From positions 17,135 through 23,472 of the forward strand of contig WFMA01000008.1 in the NCBI GenBank assembly GCA_009177195.1: a stretch of DNA of 6,338 nt, read 5' to 3'. Each line of letters begins with the position of its first letter. Position 1 is the stretch's first letter. The notes beneath the pieces were generated by a model. It saw only the letters and a list, made by a program, of their open reading frames with translations. It was not told where the DNA came from and did no database searches. This stretch comes from Bacteroidales bacterium. Lineage in GTDB: Bacteria > Bacteroidota > Bacteroidia > Bacteroidales > Muribaculaceae. Shown one piece after another: positions 5,535-6,338 of the stretch. The position numbers were made by a program, and so were the translations under genes.

Positions 5535-6338
5535 TCAATCGTCAAATAAAGACAAAATTCGCGAAATGGGAATATAGGGAGTAATCCTTGCCGTGATCTC
5601 TCCGTTTTCAATCCGCATTATATCAGCCGGAGCGGTCAGCCTTATATTGTGGCAATAACCCTCCTTTTCATTTTTCATTGTCAGCAAAGCCGTTATTTTC
5701 TTCTCATCGGCATCTATCACCCCAAAGAAGGGCTTGCAACCGTTCTTGATGAAGTAGTCGACAAATTCGCTCAACGGCATGTTGAAAAAGCGGTCGGAAT
5801 AATCATATCCGATCAGTCTCACTTTCACTTGATAGCCATTCTCAATTTCGGTGCTTGTCACAAGATTGGCAAGGCTGTAAAGCGGATGCCGCTCATTGCA
5901 AATCAATCGGAATCGCGCCGAGTCGACATACTCGTAATAACGGTTGGAATTATTTTCAGGGAAATAATATTGCTCCCCTTCAAACACCCTCACCAGCGAA
6001 TCGGCATCCTGCATCAGCATCGAAGCATCGACAATCAGGGTGTCGCGTTGCTCTATGGAATTGGAGGAAAGCCCTTCCCAAAGGCGCCGCTCGTTTTCGG
6101 TCATCTCGGTTCCATGCAACAAATCATAAAAAATGGGGAAAGTTATCGCATAGATCATTTCGCCGGAAGCATCGGTCCATCTCAGCAGATAGTTGCGTCC
6201 GTCGGGATTCTCAATCACGAGCGAGAGGGTGGTGTCGGGAGCCACTGTGAGCAGAGTCCTCAGATTACCATTGGCATACTGCACACCGTCCTCTTCAAGC
6301 GAGCGTTCGACAGTTACATCGTCGAGAATACCGGGAAT
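5535..6338 (-). CDS. Unrecognised protein, N-terminus beyond the window (C-terminal 267 residues)
   Basis: The frame is open to the right edge, so the first gene of the visible unit is cut. A GTG at 6284 could be read as a start, but coding-like sequence continues through the 18 codons before it (IPGILDDVTVERSLEEDG), so the true start is probably outside. I do not recognise the family. The visible part has no membrane segment and is rich in acidic and aromatic residues. It appears to have two parts. The first (about 20-125) contains TLSLVIENPDGRNYLLRW (37-54) and EMIYAITFPIFYDLL (60-74). The second (about 135-260) contains GYQVKVRLIGYDYSDRFF (168-185), PLSEFVDYFIKNGCKPFFGV (188-207) and ITPYIPISRIL (252-262). 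The alternating strand and helix pattern suggests a folded alpha/beta domain. The TGA stop lies 5 nt before the ATG of the LPP20-like gene, so translation of the two is likely linked. Export is probable from the neighbours but cannot be seen here. Confidence 0.75.
   Translation of the reverse strand: MPGILDDVTVERSLEEDGVQYANGNLRTLLTVAPDTTLSLVIENPDGRNYLLRWTDASGEMIYAITFPIFYDLLHGTEMTENERRLWEGLSSNSIEQRDTLIVDASMLMQDADSLVRVFEGEQYYFPENNSNRYYEYVDSARFRLICNERHPLYSLANLVTSTEIENGYQVKVRLIGYDYSDRFFNMPLSEFVDYFIKNGCKPFFGVIDADEKKITALLTMKNEKEGYCHNIRLTAPADIMRIENGEITARITPYIPISRILSLFDD

Larger units (their letters stand above)
1438..6338 (-). other. Predicted transcription unit of five envelope-type genes
   Basis: Five minus-strand genes follow one another with gaps of 5, 24, 21 and 12 nt and no room for a standard promoter or terminator between them. 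I infer one transcript entering from beyond the right edge and ending near the convergent PL11 gene. Four of the products have clear Sec signal peptides; the first gene is cut off before its N-terminus. Start codons are preceded by AT-rich sequence rather than Shine-Dalgarno motifs, as is usual in Bacteroidetes. The last gene (phosphoesterase) is only 12 nt from its neighbour but might be a less constant member of the set. Whether the products work together is inference from packing and shared export. Confidence 0.65.

Noticed and set aside
6282..6284. GTG as the start of the first minus-strand gene
   Set aside because: The frame continues to the window edge with coding-like residues and no signal peptide follows the GTG; the gene is more likely truncated.
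3610..6338. Homology between the first gene product and the NTF2-like protein based on a shared GYQV stretch
   Set aside because: Four identical residues in otherwise unlike surroundings are not enough to support relationship.

Overview
This window looks like chromosomal DNA from a gut member of the Bacteroidales, possibly Muribaculaceae or a close relative. The evidence is a polysaccharide lyase family 11 (PL11) pectin lyase, a secreted SUMF1/FGE-fold protein carrying the N-terminal domain typical of Bacteroidetes, Sec signal peptides with a Gln just after the predicted cut, and start codons without Shine-Dalgarno sequences. The family-level placement is an inference from protein style, not a computed match. 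The window is almost entirely coding. All gaps between genes are 24 nt or less, and I see no RNA genes, CRISPR array, insertion sequence, phage gene or origin.

Left part (1-1422, + strand): the 3' end (473 codons) of a rhamnogalacturonan lyase of family PL11. It is a calcium-binding beta-propeller enzyme that cleaves the rhamnogalacturonan I backbone of pectin. Its 5' end lies outside the window. A short imperfect hairpin followed by six T residues lies at its end, where it meets a gene on the other strand.

Right part (1438-6338, - strand): five tightly packed genes read leftwards, probably one transcription unit whose promoter is beyond the right edge. In order of transcription they are: (i) an unrecognised protein, cut by the window edge; (ii) a secreted protein with an LPP20-like N-terminal domain, a Pro/Ala-rich linker and an unassigned C-terminal domain; (iii) a secreted protein with an unassigned N-terminal domain and a C-terminal NTF2/SnoaL-like domain; (iv) a secreted SUMF1/FGE-fold protein that lacks the catalytic cysteine pair; (v) a secreted Dcr2-like calcineurin-type metallophosphoesterase. 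Spacings between consecutive genes are 5, 24, 21 and 12 nt. Four of the five have visible signal peptides, and the fifth lacks its N-terminus here.

The best candidate for something undescribed is this minus-strand set. It appears to be an envelope or periplasmic gene cluster built from non-enzymatic or cryptic folds (LPP20-like, NTF2-like, cysteine-less FGE-like) plus two unrecognised domains, with a phosphoesterase at the end. I cannot assign it a function from sequence alone. The PL11 gene on the opposite strand looks functionally unrelated and is somewhat richer in G+C in the lines I sampled.
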